Below, piece by piece: positions 1 to 7,438 of a stretch of 64,000 nt of DNA (position 1 is the first letter of the stretch; each line of letters begins with the position of its first letter). Below the pieces are notes generated by a model. It had not been told where the DNA came from. It made no database searches and saw nothing but the letters and a program-made list of their open reading frames with translations. Both the position numbers and the translations under genes were made by a program. Source of the DNA: Chitinophagales bacterium (GTDB lineage Bacteria > Bacteroidota > Bacteroidia > Chitinophagales > UBA8649); the NCBI GenBank assembly GCA_020635975.1, contig JACJYT010000006.1, positions 62,001 through 126,000 on the forward strand, read 5' to 3'.

Positions 1-1205
1 CTGCCCGTTAAAGCACCAAGGCGGTAGTTGGGGAAGTTGGGGAGACCAAAAGAGCCCGAACGAAGAAGCGGAAGTTTTGTTTCTAGGTTACAGGTAAGAC
101 CAAAACCATCTGGATTTGAAATGCGATGTAAATTTGTTCCTACACTTCCACTTATTATAATACTTCCATCAGGAGCAAATTGACTGGTTGTGAAAACATA
201 ATCAATGAGCTGAGCAGTATCTCTGTTGTGAACAAGAAATTTACTTCCTACAATATCATTAGATTCTAAATCAAATTGGAAAACTCTTCCAGAAGTTAAA
301 ACATAAAGAAATCTATTGTTTGGAGAGACAGACACACTACCTAAGTATTCATTGGTTGGATTAACACCAAACTCACTTAGTGGAATTTGTCTTGGGTTGC
401 TCAACAAACCACTGCAGCGATCAAAATCAAAGATTTCTACACCATCTTTCACACTGCCTCTTACAAATATGCTACCGTCGGGACTAAAGAGGCTTTGTCC
501 GCCATCTGTGTAAAAACTCTTCACGCCAAGACATTGTTTATGCACTTGTACTATGGTATCGGGCGAATACAACAAGGTGTAATAACAATTACTTCCTCCC
601 TCGCTCGCCATAATCCACCAGTCCCTTCCATTGCCATGGCGGCAGGCTGCTATACCATTATCTGTTAATGTATCTGATATTAAGGAAACGTTCTTTTGTT
701 CAACGATATAATTATCTATATTATTCTTAAAGATTCTAGTAAAGAAAACGTTAGTACCAAAACCATTATTCCCGTTGGGATCCAAATCGGGTATGGTATC
801 TCCTCTTAAATGAAAAAGATAGAATTCGTTTTTTTTCTGTGTAGATTGAATGAATAGGGTTGCATTTTTAGCTGAATAAGCCCCTGGCGTTGCTTGCCAA
901 GAATCTCGGATATAACCTGGATTAATTGTATCCCCATTTTCGATTATATTACCCAGATTATCATAAATGGCGGCTCCACCAGTAAAGAAAAGTAAGTTGC
1001 CCGAGCTATCACTTATGCTAGCATTGGTTATATGAATTCTTAGAGAAGAATCTGGATTTAAGGTACTAAGACTAAAGTCTGTTTCCGTAAAATTTAGTTG
1101 ATTCAGCGTGCCTGAACCTAGCAACCAAGTATAATCTTCTTTTTGGCTATAACTTAGTTGACATAAGAAGTAAGACAGGAGGTATAGAACTAGGCTTTTA
1201 TTCAT
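1..1205 (-). CDS. Secreted beta-propeller-like protein, 5' part (runs off the window)
   Basis: Reading the reverse strand from the ATG at 1205-1203 gives about 401 codons with no stop, continuing past base 1, so the C-terminus is missing. The first ~20 residues are a signal peptide ending SYSQ. Downstream are repeated stretches of the type 'SDSSGNLLFFTGGAAIYD', 'FSPDGSIFVRGS', 'VSPNNRFLYVLTSGRVFQFDL' and 'FAPDGSIIISGSVG', typical of WD40/YVTN-like propeller blades in Bacteroidota secreted proteins. Such proteins usually end in a T9SS sorting or gliding-motility C-terminal domain, but that part lies outside the window. No enzymatic motif is visible. The role is probably cell-surface or extracellular; the specific function is unknown. 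Confidence 0.75.
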   Translation of the reverse strand, partial: MNKSLVLYLLSYFLCQLSYSQKEDYTWLLGSGTLNQLNFTETDFSLSTLNPDSSLRIHITNASISDSSGNLLFFTGGAAIYDNLGNIIENGDTINPGYIRDSWQATPGAYSAKNATLFIQSTQKKNEFYLFHLRGDTIPDLDPNGNNGFGTNVFFTRIFKNNIDNYIVEQKNVSLISDTLTDNGIAACRHGNGRDWWIMASEGGSNCYYTLLYSPDTIVQVHKQCLGVKSFYTDGGQSLFSPDGSIFVRGSVKDGVEIFDFDRCSGLLSNPRQIPLSEFGVNPTNEYLGSVSVSPNNRFLYVLTSGRVFQFDLESNDIVGSKFLVHNRDTAQLIDYVFTTSQFAPDGSIIISGSVGTNLHRISNPDGFGLTCNLETKLPLLRSGSFGLPNFPNYRLGALTG

Positions 1206-1248
1206 GAAATTAAATATAGAAAATATTTTATTGAGAGAAATGGATAAT

Positions 1249-1367
1249 TAGAAAAATAGAGAAATAGAGAATTAGAGAATTAGAAAATTAGATGACTAGA
1301 TTACTAGTCGACTAGAACAACAGTCGAACAGTCGAAAGGTCGACAAATCGAATCATCGAATAATCGA
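1249..1367. repeat. Octamer-phased array, copy 1 (TAGAnnnn then TCGAnnnn)
   Basis: A TAG-A/T tetramer starts every 8 bases from 1249 to 1313 (nine units), followed after an 11-base step by TCGA every 8 bases from 1324 to 1364 (six units). The four bases between the fixed tetramers vary and are A-rich. It lies just upstream of the start of the gene ending at 1205. It has no coding potential and no spacer/repeat organisation of CRISPR type. Confidence 0.9.
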
Positions 1368-1455
1368 AAACCAAGAACAAATCTTAAGTTTTGTATGATT
1401 TACAATCTTAACAAGTTTAATCGTGATTTTTCTTCAATCGCATTTTTCCTTTTTC

Positions 1456-1616
1456 CTTGATAAAAAAGGAACAAAAAATCAAGACTGATGATTAAAAAGC
1501 TAAAAAGGAGTAAATACAACTGAAGAATCTCTAATGCTTCGCCTAGATCTTCAATACTTTCTTTGATAAGTTGAACCAACTCCCGTTGTATTGACTCCTT
1601 TTCTTAACGCTTTTTT
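1456..1616. repeat. Inverted-repeat segment between the two octamer arrays
   Basis: CTTGAT (1456-1461) pairs with ATCAAG (1478-1483), next to AAGGAA/TTCCTT. A larger inverted repeat pairs AAAAAGGAGTAAATACAAC (about 1502-1520) with GTTGTATTGACTCCTTTT (1585-1602), with partial pairing continuing outward to about 1488 and 1616. The loop contains a smaller imperfect hairpin, GAAGAATCT against AGATCTTC. There is no ORF of note. It may be a folded element of MITE or REP kind, or a non-coding RNA; the family is unknown. Confidence 0.6.
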
Positions 1617-1654
1617 CTCATAGGTCGGAAGAGAGAATTGGAGAAATGGATAAT

Positions 1655-1821
1655 TAGAAAAATAGAAAAATAGAAAAATAGAGAATTAGATGACTAGATT
1701 ACTAGTCGACTAGAACAACAGTCGAACAGTCGAATAGTCGACAAATCGAATCATCGACAAATCGAACCATCGAACAGTCGAAAGATCGACAAATCGAACT
1801 GTCGATAGCTCGAAAGATCGA
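1655..1821. repeat. Octamer-phased array, copy 2 (TAGAnnnn then TCGAnnnn)
   Basis: Same layout and orientation as copy 1. TAG-A/T tetramers start every 8 bases from 1655 to 1711 (eight units). After the same 11-base step, TCGA starts every 8 bases from 1722 to 1818 (thirteen units against six in copy 1). The junction TAGT-CGAC-TAGA-ACAACAG is identical in both copies, so they share ancestry and differ by gain or loss of whole octamers. Confidence 0.9.
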
Positions 1822-1854
1822 CAAAAATTAAGGCATGAAATAAATTGCAGCTTA

Positions 1855-1886
1855 TTTGTATTTAGTCTAATTAAGTATTAGTTTTG
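1855..1886 (+). promoter_or_regulatory. Promoter with Fur-like operator for the heme-monooxygenase-like gene
   Basis: TTTG at 1855-1858, a 20-base spacer, then TAGTTTTG at 1879-1886: a full match to the Bacteroidota -33/-7 consensus. The spacer carries ATTTAGTCTAATTA, nearly the same as the ATTTAGACTAATTA in front of the porin-imelysin operon at 41866-41879. Both genes suit iron or heme control, so a Fur-type operator is a reasonable inference. Confidence 0.65.
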
Positions 1887-1908
1887 TGTCGAACTAAAAA
1901 AAAGACCC

Positions 1909-2244
1909 ATGAATAATAATGAAAATTTCGTAGCCATTAACTACATCACTTGCAAAGAACATTACAAAGAGCGCTTTGAAGAACTATTTGCCAGTAGAAA
2001 AAAGGCGATCGACTTGATGCCCGGATTTAAAAATATGGAAGTTTTGAAACCAAATGGTCCAGATAGTGTTTACTTGATTATGAGTCACTGGGAAAGCGAA
2101 GAAGCTTTTAGTGCTTGGACTAAAAGTGAGGCATTTTTAGAAGGACATAAAAGAGGCTTCGAAGATTTAAGAAAAGCTAAAGAAAATGGAGAAGAAGCCC
2201 CAATGACTTCCTCATTTAAAACTTATAATGTAATTTCGCGTTAA
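1909..2244 (+). CDS. IsdG/HmoA-like heme-degrading monooxygenase (ABM fold)
   Basis: A 111-residue cytoplasmic protein of the antibiotic-biosynthesis-monooxygenase fold. The segment 'HWESEEAFSAWTKSEAFLEGH' matches the IsdG/HmoA heme oxygenases. The expected Asn-Trp-His triad is visible as N11, W70 and H80, with the same W-to-H spacing of 10 as in IsdG (W67, H77). These enzymes open the heme ring to release iron. The promoter contains a probable Fur-type operator, which fits iron starvation control. It is followed two bases later by a small membrane protein gene, probably co-transcribed. An ABM protein acting on another substrate is the alternative. Confidence 0.8.
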   Translation: MNNNENFVAINYITCKEHYKERFEELFASRKKAIDLMPGFKNMEVLKPNGPDSVYLIMSHWESEEAFSAWTKSEAFLEGHKRGFEDLRKAKENGEEAPMTSSFKTYNVISR

Positions 2245-2246
2245 CA

Positions 2247-2453
2247 ATGGAACCTTCCGTAAAAACCATCAATACTCAAGAGCAAGCCGAAGCTAAAAAA
2301 TGTCCCCTTCCCTGGTGGAAACGAATTGGATTTCTCGGTTTCATGTTCTTCTTTCTAAAAGGAATGGCCTGGATAGCAGTTTTCGCTATATCCTACTTTT
2401 GGGGTCCAGAAGCACTAGGCAATATCAAAGCCTTTTTTGCCAACTTGTTTTAA
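2247..2453 (+). CDS. Small single-pass membrane protein
   Basis: A 68-residue protein starting 2 bases after the heme-monooxygenase-like gene. It has a charged N-terminus, a KKCPLPWWKR basic stretch and a hydrophobic helix of about 25 residues (roughly 28-52), consistent with one or two short membrane segments. I do not recognise a named family. Its tight spacing behind the heme gene suggests joint transcription and possibly a role at the membrane in heme or iron handling, but that is context only. Confidence 0.6.
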   Translation: MEPSVKTINTQEQAEAKKCPLPWWKRIGFLGFMFFFLKGMAWIAVFAISYFWGPEALGNIKAFFANLF

Positions 2454-2510
2454 CAAAACAAAGTTTTTCATAAACGAAAGAGCAAATACCACTAATCTTT
2501 CAATAAAAAT

Positions 2511-2547
2511 AAAAGAGCAAGACTTTATACCAAAATCTTGCTCTTTT
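2511..2547. terminator. Bidirectional hairpin terminator
   Basis: AAAAGAGCAAGA and TCTTGCTCTTTT form a near-perfect stem with A and T tracts at either end. It sits between the small membrane protein gene (+) and the DUF349 gene (-), which converge here, and can serve both strands. Confidence 0.85.
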
Positions 2548-2613
2548 CTTAGATACACTAGTATTAACTAAGACCTAATACCATAACTTTCATTTACTAA
2601 AATGTCAAGCAAT

Positions 2614-4320
2614 TTACTTCAACATTTTTAATTTGTCTTTCCAAGAATTCAATTGAGTTTCCGCTTCTTGCAAGCGTTTCTCTACTACCTCTTTCAATTT
2701 TTGTGAACCCTTCGACTGTCCGAAAAAACCCATATTTTCTTCAAATCGATGAATTTCTTCTTTAATCTTATCGATCTGCGTTTGTACATAGTTTCGCTCC
2801 GCTTGAATTTTTACATCTGCATTTTCATCCTCTTTTAAGGCACTCAGTTTTGCCTCAAATCGTAAACTTTCCAAGTCATCCTTGTCCATTTTTAAATTTT
2901 TTGCTGCCGTAGCCAAGGCTTTTTCAAAATTAGCTTCGCTTTGCGCAATTTTCTTCTTTGGAACAAAGTCAACTCCCTGCCATTCGCTTATCTTAGCTTT
3001 AAGCTCCGCCTCTGTTTTAGCATTCGTTATAGCAGTGCAAAGCGCCTCTTTCTTAACAAAATTAGCTTCTTGCCTATCATCCAAAGTGGCAAAATAGGTG
3101 TTCTTGGTGTTAAAAAACTTATCACATACCGCTCTAAATTGCTCCCATAATTGTTGATCTACTTTTCTTTGTGCAGAGCCAGATTCTTTCCAACGTTTTT
3201 GCAATTTAATAAGCTTCTCACTGGTACTTTTCCATTCTTTGGAATCTTGGAGTGCTTCTGCTTCTTCAATCAACTTTCTTTTGATTTCTTGAACTTTCGA
3301 GTTTTGCGCTTTTAACTTTTCAAAATAAGAATTTTTTTGCTCTCTTAATTTGTCGGAAAGCTCTTTAAAGCGCAACCAAATTGCTTCCTCTTTATCCTTG
3401 CTTATAAAACCGCTTTGCTTCCATTCTTGATGCAAGGCATTAATTTTATCATTCAATTCTACCCATTGCTTAGGGTTTTTAAAATCTGTTACTTCCACAA
3501 ACAAAGCTTCCATTTTGGCGAGCACAGCTTGCTTTTCTTCTAAAATTCTTGCTTTAGTTTCCCGCAAAGCTTTATAATGAATTCTTAGTTTTTCGTAGAT
3601 GCCATTTACTAAATCCCAATAAGCATCTTTCAGTTTTTCCCAAGAATCTTGCGAGGTAGGTCCAATTTCATCCCATTTCGCTTGTAATTCCTTAAGCGAC
3701 TTCTCCATTTTCTTGAAGGAGCTTTCTTCAATCAAAGCTTTCAAGTCTTCAATTACCGCCTGTTTTTCTTCTGCATTCTTCTTTAGATCGTACTTTTTTA
3801 AGCCATCATGAATACCAACATTGTAGTAAAACAAATCTCGAAAGTGACTGTAATCATATTGTACTTGCTTAAACTTAGATTTATTTACTTGTCCGGCAGC
3901 ATTCCAAGCATCTCTAATGGCATAGAACTTTGCGAAAGCAGCTCCCATTTCTTGCATATCCTCTTCTACCAAGCTCTTCAAATCTGCTAACAAAGCCGTT
4001 TTAAGCTCTAAACTCTTCTTTTCTTCTTCTGCAAGCTTAGCTTTATGTTCTTTTATTAAAAGACTGTACTTTGCCTTCAGTTCAACAAAACGTACATCCA
4101 AAGGATTTGCACTAAATACAAACTCTTCCTCTTCTTCCTTATCTTCTTTCTGATCAAAGGCAGAACGCTGTCTTTTTTCTTCTTGCTCTGTCAAGCTTTC
4201 GTAGGCACTTCGTAATTCCTTAATTCTTGTACTATGTTGGTAAAACTCCTCACCTTGAATCAAAGAAGATAATTCTTCTAGTATGCCTTCCTTAGTTAAT
4301 GCTGTTTCCATATCTTCCAT
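2614..4320 (-). CDS. DUF349 repeat protein
   Basis: A 568-residue, highly charged, mostly helical protein made of repeated DUF349 modules of about 70 residues. Recurrent 'W-x-E-L/L-x-x-x-W-K/D-E-x-G' signatures are visible, for example 'LQAKWDEIGPTSQDSWEKLKDAYWDL', 'LHQEWKQSGFISKDKEEAIWLRFKEL' and 'LQKRWKESGSAQRKVDQQLWEQFRAV'. The N-terminus is acidic and the C-terminus is a predicted coiled coil. There is no signal peptide. Proteins of this kind are widespread in Bacteroidota and their molecular role is not settled. It is preceded by the DUF4197 gene on the same strand, with a terminator between them, so it is probably transcribed separately. Confidence 0.85.
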   Translation of the reverse strand: MEDMETALTKEGILEELSSLIQGEEFYQHSTRIKELRSAYESLTEQEEKRQRSAFDQKEDKEEEEEFVFSANPLDVRFVELKAKYSLLIKEHKAKLAEEEKKSLELKTALLADLKSLVEEDMQEMGAAFAKFYAIRDAWNAAGQVNKSKFKQVQYDYSHFRDLFYYNVGIHDGLKKYDLKKNAEEKQAVIEDLKALIEESSFKKMEKSLKELQAKWDEIGPTSQDSWEKLKDAYWDLVNGIYEKLRIHYKALRETKARILEEKQAVLAKMEALFVEVTDFKNPKQWVELNDKINALHQEWKQSGFISKDKEEAIWLRFKELSDKLREQKNSYFEKLKAQNSKVQEIKRKLIEEAEALQDSKEWKSTSEKLIKLQKRWKESGSAQRKVDQQLWEQFRAVCDKFFNTKNTYFATLDDRQEANFVKKEALCTAITNAKTEAELKAKISEWQGVDFVPKKKIAQSEANFEKALATAAKNLKMDKDDLESLRFEAKLSALKEDENADVKIQAERNYVQTQIDKIKEEIHRFEENMGFFGQSKGSQKLKEVVEKRLQEAETQLNSWKDKLKMLK

Positions 4321-4347
4321 AATACAAATTTAAAGAGATATTCCATA

Positions 4348-4397
4348 AAAAAGAAAAGGGTGTAAACGAAGCAACAAAGCACCCAATTTACACCCTT
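4348..4397 (-). terminator. Rho-independent terminator of the DUF4197 gene
   Basis: On the reverse strand AAGGGTGTAAA (4397-4387) pairs with its complement at 4366-4356, followed by a T-rich tail (4358-4348). It directly follows the stop of the gene at 4414. Confidence 0.85.
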
Positions 4398-4413
4398 AAC
4401 TTGCTATTAAATT

Positions 4414-5151
4414 TTACTTTTTACTATCCGCGTAGGCAAAAACCTTTTGCAATAAGCTAGTGCTTCTGGCACTCACTTTATCTCGAATATTTAACTCTTC
4501 TTTTGCTACCATCAAGAACAAACCATCTAAGGCCTTTTCGGTAACGTAAGTGGTTAGATCGGGATTTACTTTTTGTACTAAAGGTATTTGATTGTATCTG
4601 GTAATTACATCCGACCAATATTTAGTAGCTTGAACTTCATTTAAACTTCTATCGATAACTGGAGTAAATCTAGATTTTAGTTCATTATAAGTACTTTGCT
4701 TCAAATAGGAAGTTGCTGCATCAGGCTGTCCCAGTAAAATGCCCATAGCATCATTAATTGTCATCGATTTAATAGCCGAAACAAAAATAGGAGCTGCTTC
4801 CTTAGCCGCTTTCTCTGCCCCTCTGTTAAACGAAACGATGGCTTTATCTACCATAGCTCCTAATCCTAAGTCTCTCATTGTTTTTTCAACTTTTTGAGCC
4901 TCTGGTGGGAAAAGAACTTTTACTAAACTATTACCTAAATAACCATCTTTTGCAGAGAGACGATTAGCCCCTGTACTAATTCCGATTTCTAAGGCTTCTT
5001 TCAGTCCATTGCCAATTTCTAAACTACTGGGAACGGCACTATCGCTGCCCGTTAAAACGGTATTTGCAGTTTGCAATAACTGACTTGCTGATTCGCAAGA
5101 CATAAATAAAATAGAGATACTAAATAGGATGGGAAATACTTTTTTGAACAT
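4414..5151 (-). CDS. DUF4197 family lipoprotein
   Basis: A 245-residue protein with a lipoprotein signal (basic start, hydrophobic core, 'ILFMSCES' lipobox, Cys near residue 19). The body matches the DUF4197 family: 'GLKEALEIGISTGANRLSAKDGYLGN', 'LVKVLFPPEAQKVEKTMRDLGLG' and 'TINDAMGILLGQPDAATSYLK'. The family is alpha-helical, periplasm-facing and of unknown function. It has its own terminator and an upstream intergenic region shared divergently with cinA. Confidence 0.85.
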   Translation of the reverse strand: MFKKVFPILFSISILFMSCESASQLLQTANTVLTGSDSAVPSSLEIGNGLKEALEIGISTGANRLSAKDGYLGNSLVKVLFPPEAQKVEKTMRDLGLGAMVDKAIVSFNRGAEKAAKEAAPIFVSAIKSMTINDAMGILLGQPDAATSYLKQSTYNELKSRFTPVIDRSLNEVQATKYWSDVITRYNQIPLVQKVNPDLTTYVTEKALDGLFLMVAKEELNIRDKVSARSTSLLQKVFAYADSKK

Positions 5152-5306
5152 AATTTGCTTTTTCTATTGAATTACAAAAATACTGCCAAATAAAAGAACT
5201 TTTCCCCTTCTTCATGGATTTAAATTGTAAAAAAAGAACTTGTGCATAAATTTTAGGAGGACTTGAAGCAAGTTCTTAAATTAAATTGCAACTTCGAAGG
5301 GTAAAA

Positions 5307-6563
5307 ATGAAAGAGATGAAAGTTAGCATTTTAACTATTGGAGACGAAATTTTAAATGGCACCACCTTAGACACGAATAGCAGCTTTATTGCGAAAAATT
5401 GTGTAGCCAATGGTTTAGAAATAATCAGAGCACTTTCGGTTGCAGATAACTACAAGGGCATTCAAGATGGCATGGATATTTGCGCTAGTGAGGCCACTAT
5501 AATTTTCATAACAGGAGGCTTAGGTCCTACGAAAGATGATATCACCAAAGAAGCTATGGCTCGATACTTTGGAGTGGAATTAAGTTTTAGGGAAGAGATT
5601 TTTAGTCGAATAGAAGCCTATTTTGCCAAAAGGGGAAAAAAGCAGGTAGAGCTAAATAAAAAATTAGCTTACTTACCTGCAAATGCAGAAATACTGGTAA
5701 ATGAACGAGGAACTGCACAAGGCATGTGGATGGAACACCAAGATAAAGTGTTTATTTCTATGCCGGGGGTGCCACATGAAATGCAGCATCTCTTGATGGA
5801 CCGAGCCTTACCCAAAATCAAAGAAAAATTTCAACTAGCTACCATTCACAATCAATATATTATGTGTGCTGGTATTGGCGAAAGTGCTATTTACGAAAAA
5901 ATCGAAGATATAGAAAATGCCCTTCCTCAAGACATTCGCTTGGCTTATTTACCTAGTTTAGGAACCGTAAAACTGCGACTTACGCATATACAAAATCGCG
6001 GAGAAGCCAGTAAGGAAAAAGAAATCATAGAATTTCGAGATAAAATTGTTGAACGAATTGCCAAATATGTATACAGTTATGATGAACATAAAAGTCTTGC
6101 TCAAAGCATAGGCGAACTCCTTATCGAAAGAAAAGAGAATCTTGCTACAGCAGAGAGCTGCACAGGAGGCTATATTTCTCATTTGCTTACTTCTATTCCT
6201 GGAAGTTCTGCTTATTTTGAAGGAGCCCTAATTGCCTATAGTTACGATATTAAAGAATTGGAATTGGGAGTGCAACAGGCTACCTTAATGAAGGAAGGAG
6301 CGGTTAGCGAAGCTTGCGTGATTGAAATGACCAAAGGATTACTAAGTAAAATGAAAACTAACTACGGAATTTCTGTAAGTGGTATAGCTGGTCCTGGTGG
6401 AGGTACCCCCGATAAACCTGTTGGAACGGTGTGGATTGCTGTGGGAAATAAAGACAAGATTGTAGCCAAGAAGTTCGAATTAACCAAACAAAGAGATTAT
6501 AACATTAAAATAAGTGCCCATACCGCACTGAACCTACTTAGAAATTTCATATTAGAGCAGTAA
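5307..6563 (+). CDS. cinA: CinA family competence/damage-inducible protein (NMN amidase domain)
   Basis: Two domains are visible. The N-terminal MoCF-like domain starts 'KVSILTIGDEILNGTTLDTNSSF' and contains 'ITGGLGPTKDDITKEA'. The C-terminal PncC-type amidase has 'LATAESCTGGYISHLLTSIPGSSAYF' and 'GISGIAGPGGGTPDKPVGTVWIA'-like motifs. It deamidates nicotinamide mononucleotide in pyridine nucleotide salvage and may also hydrolyse ADP-ribose. I place the start at the ATG at 5307, because the in-frame TTG at 5286 adds seven residues not seen in the family; ATG 5316 is also possible. It overlaps nothing and is followed by a small hairpin and phhA. Confidence 0.92.
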   Translation: MKEMKVSILTIGDEILNGTTLDTNSSFIAKNCVANGLEIIRALSVADNYKGIQDGMDICASEATIIFITGGLGPTKDDITKEAMARYFGVELSFREEIFSRIEAYFAKRGKKQVELNKKLAYLPANAEILVNERGTAQGMWMEHQDKVFISMPGVPHEMQHLLMDRALPKIKEKFQLATIHNQYIMCAGIGESAIYEKIEDIENALPQDIRLAYLPSLGTVKLRLTHIQNRGEASKEKEIIEFRDKIVERIAKYVYSYDEHKSLAQSIGELLIERKENLATAESCTGGYISHLLTSIPGSSAYFEGALIAYSYDIKELELGVQQATLMKEGAVSEACVIEMTKGLLSKMKTNYGISVSGIAGPGGGTPDKPVGTVWIAVGNKDKIVAKKFELTKQRDYNIKISAHTALNLLRNFILEQ

Positions 6564-6578
6564 ATAGCTCTAATATTT
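6551..6578 (+). terminator. Weak hairpin at the cinA stop codon
   Basis: ATTAGAGC (6551-6558) and GCTCTAAT (6567-6574) form a perfect 8-bp stem with the cinA stop codon in the loop, followed by ATTTT. The short T tract makes this a weak terminator at best. Confidence 0.4.
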
Positions 6579-6609
6579 TGTATCTTTACTATACAAACCA
6601 GAAGCCAAT

Positions 6610-7377
6610 ATGTTAGAAAATAAAAAGCCTTACGATTTTCCAACGAGTGAAATGCATCAGGAATATGACAACTATACCTCTGATGACCACGAAGTTTGGG
6701 CAATACTTTATAGCCAACAAATGAAGGCACTTAAGGGAATTGCAACCAATGATTTTTTCTTAGGACTCGACTTGTGTGGATTTGAAAGTGATAAAATTCC
6801 ACATATAGAAAGCGTTAATGAAAATCTGAAAAAAGCTACAGGTTGGGAAGTATACATCGTACCAGGCTTAATTGCGGATAAACCTTTCTTCGAATTTTTA
6901 GCAAATAAGAAGTTTCCTGTTACCACTTGGATAAGAAAAAAGCATGAATTAGAATATCTAGAAGAGCCCGATATGTTTCATGATGTATTTGCTCACGTAC
7001 CCTTATTAAGCATTCAAAGTTTCGTTGATTTCGTACAGGGCTTAGCAAAAATAGCTTTAAAACACATTGATAATCCAGAGGCCATTGAGCTTATAAGTCG
7101 CTTGTATTGGTTTACTGTAGAATTTGGCTTAATTAAAGAAGATGCGGCCTTACGCATTTACGGTGCTGGTATTTTATCCTCTATTGGAGAATCTGATTTT
7201 TCTGTTCATAATGAGGAAGTTCCAAGATATGCATATGATCCTCGAAAAATTATGCAAACTCCGTATTACAAGCACGATTTTCAAAAACAATACTTTGTAA
7301 TTGAAAGCTATGAACAACTCTATGAAAGCTTGCAAACTATTGAAAGCATCCTCATAGAAGAATTGACGCATAAATAA
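6610..7377 (+). CDS. phhA: Phenylalanine-4-hydroxylase (aromatic amino acid hydroxylase)
   Basis: A 255-residue pterin-dependent iron hydroxylase, the short bacterial length with a catalytic domain only. Iron ligands fit H124 and H129 in 'EPDMFHDVFAHVPLL' and E171 in 'YWFTVEFGL'; 'YGAGILSSIGE' is the family's C-terminal active-site stretch. It converts phenylalanine to tyrosine. One oddity: the usual HDxxGH motif reads HDVFAH, with Ala in place of Gly. It precedes the Rieske-CrtU-cyclase genes by 61 bases on the same strand, so co-transcription is possible, but I see no biochemical link with carotenoids. Confidence 0.92.
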   Translation: MLENKKPYDFPTSEMHQEYDNYTSDDHEVWAILYSQQMKALKGIATNDFFLGLDLCGFESDKIPHIESVNENLKKATGWEVYIVPGLIADKPFFEFLANKKFPVTTWIRKKHELEYLEEPDMFHDVFAHVPLLSIQSFVDFVQGLAKIALKHIDNPEAIELISRLYWFTVEFGLIKEDAALRIYGAGILSSIGESDFSVHNEEVPRYAYDPRKIMQTPYYKHDFQKQYFVIESYEQLYESLQTIESILIEELTHK

Positions 7378-7438
7378 AGTACTCTAGCTACAAACATTTT
7401 GAGCGCTAGTTTGTTTCTTAGCTAGCCATACTCTTATT

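Noticed and set aside
316..668. Two overlapping forward frames
   Set aside because: They are antisense to the long reverse-strand coding region 1205 to 1, which has signal peptide and propeller-like sequence throughout.
1249..1821. CRISPR array
   Set aside because: The period is 8 bases with a 4-base constant part; there are no 20-40-base repeats or spacers and no cas gene.
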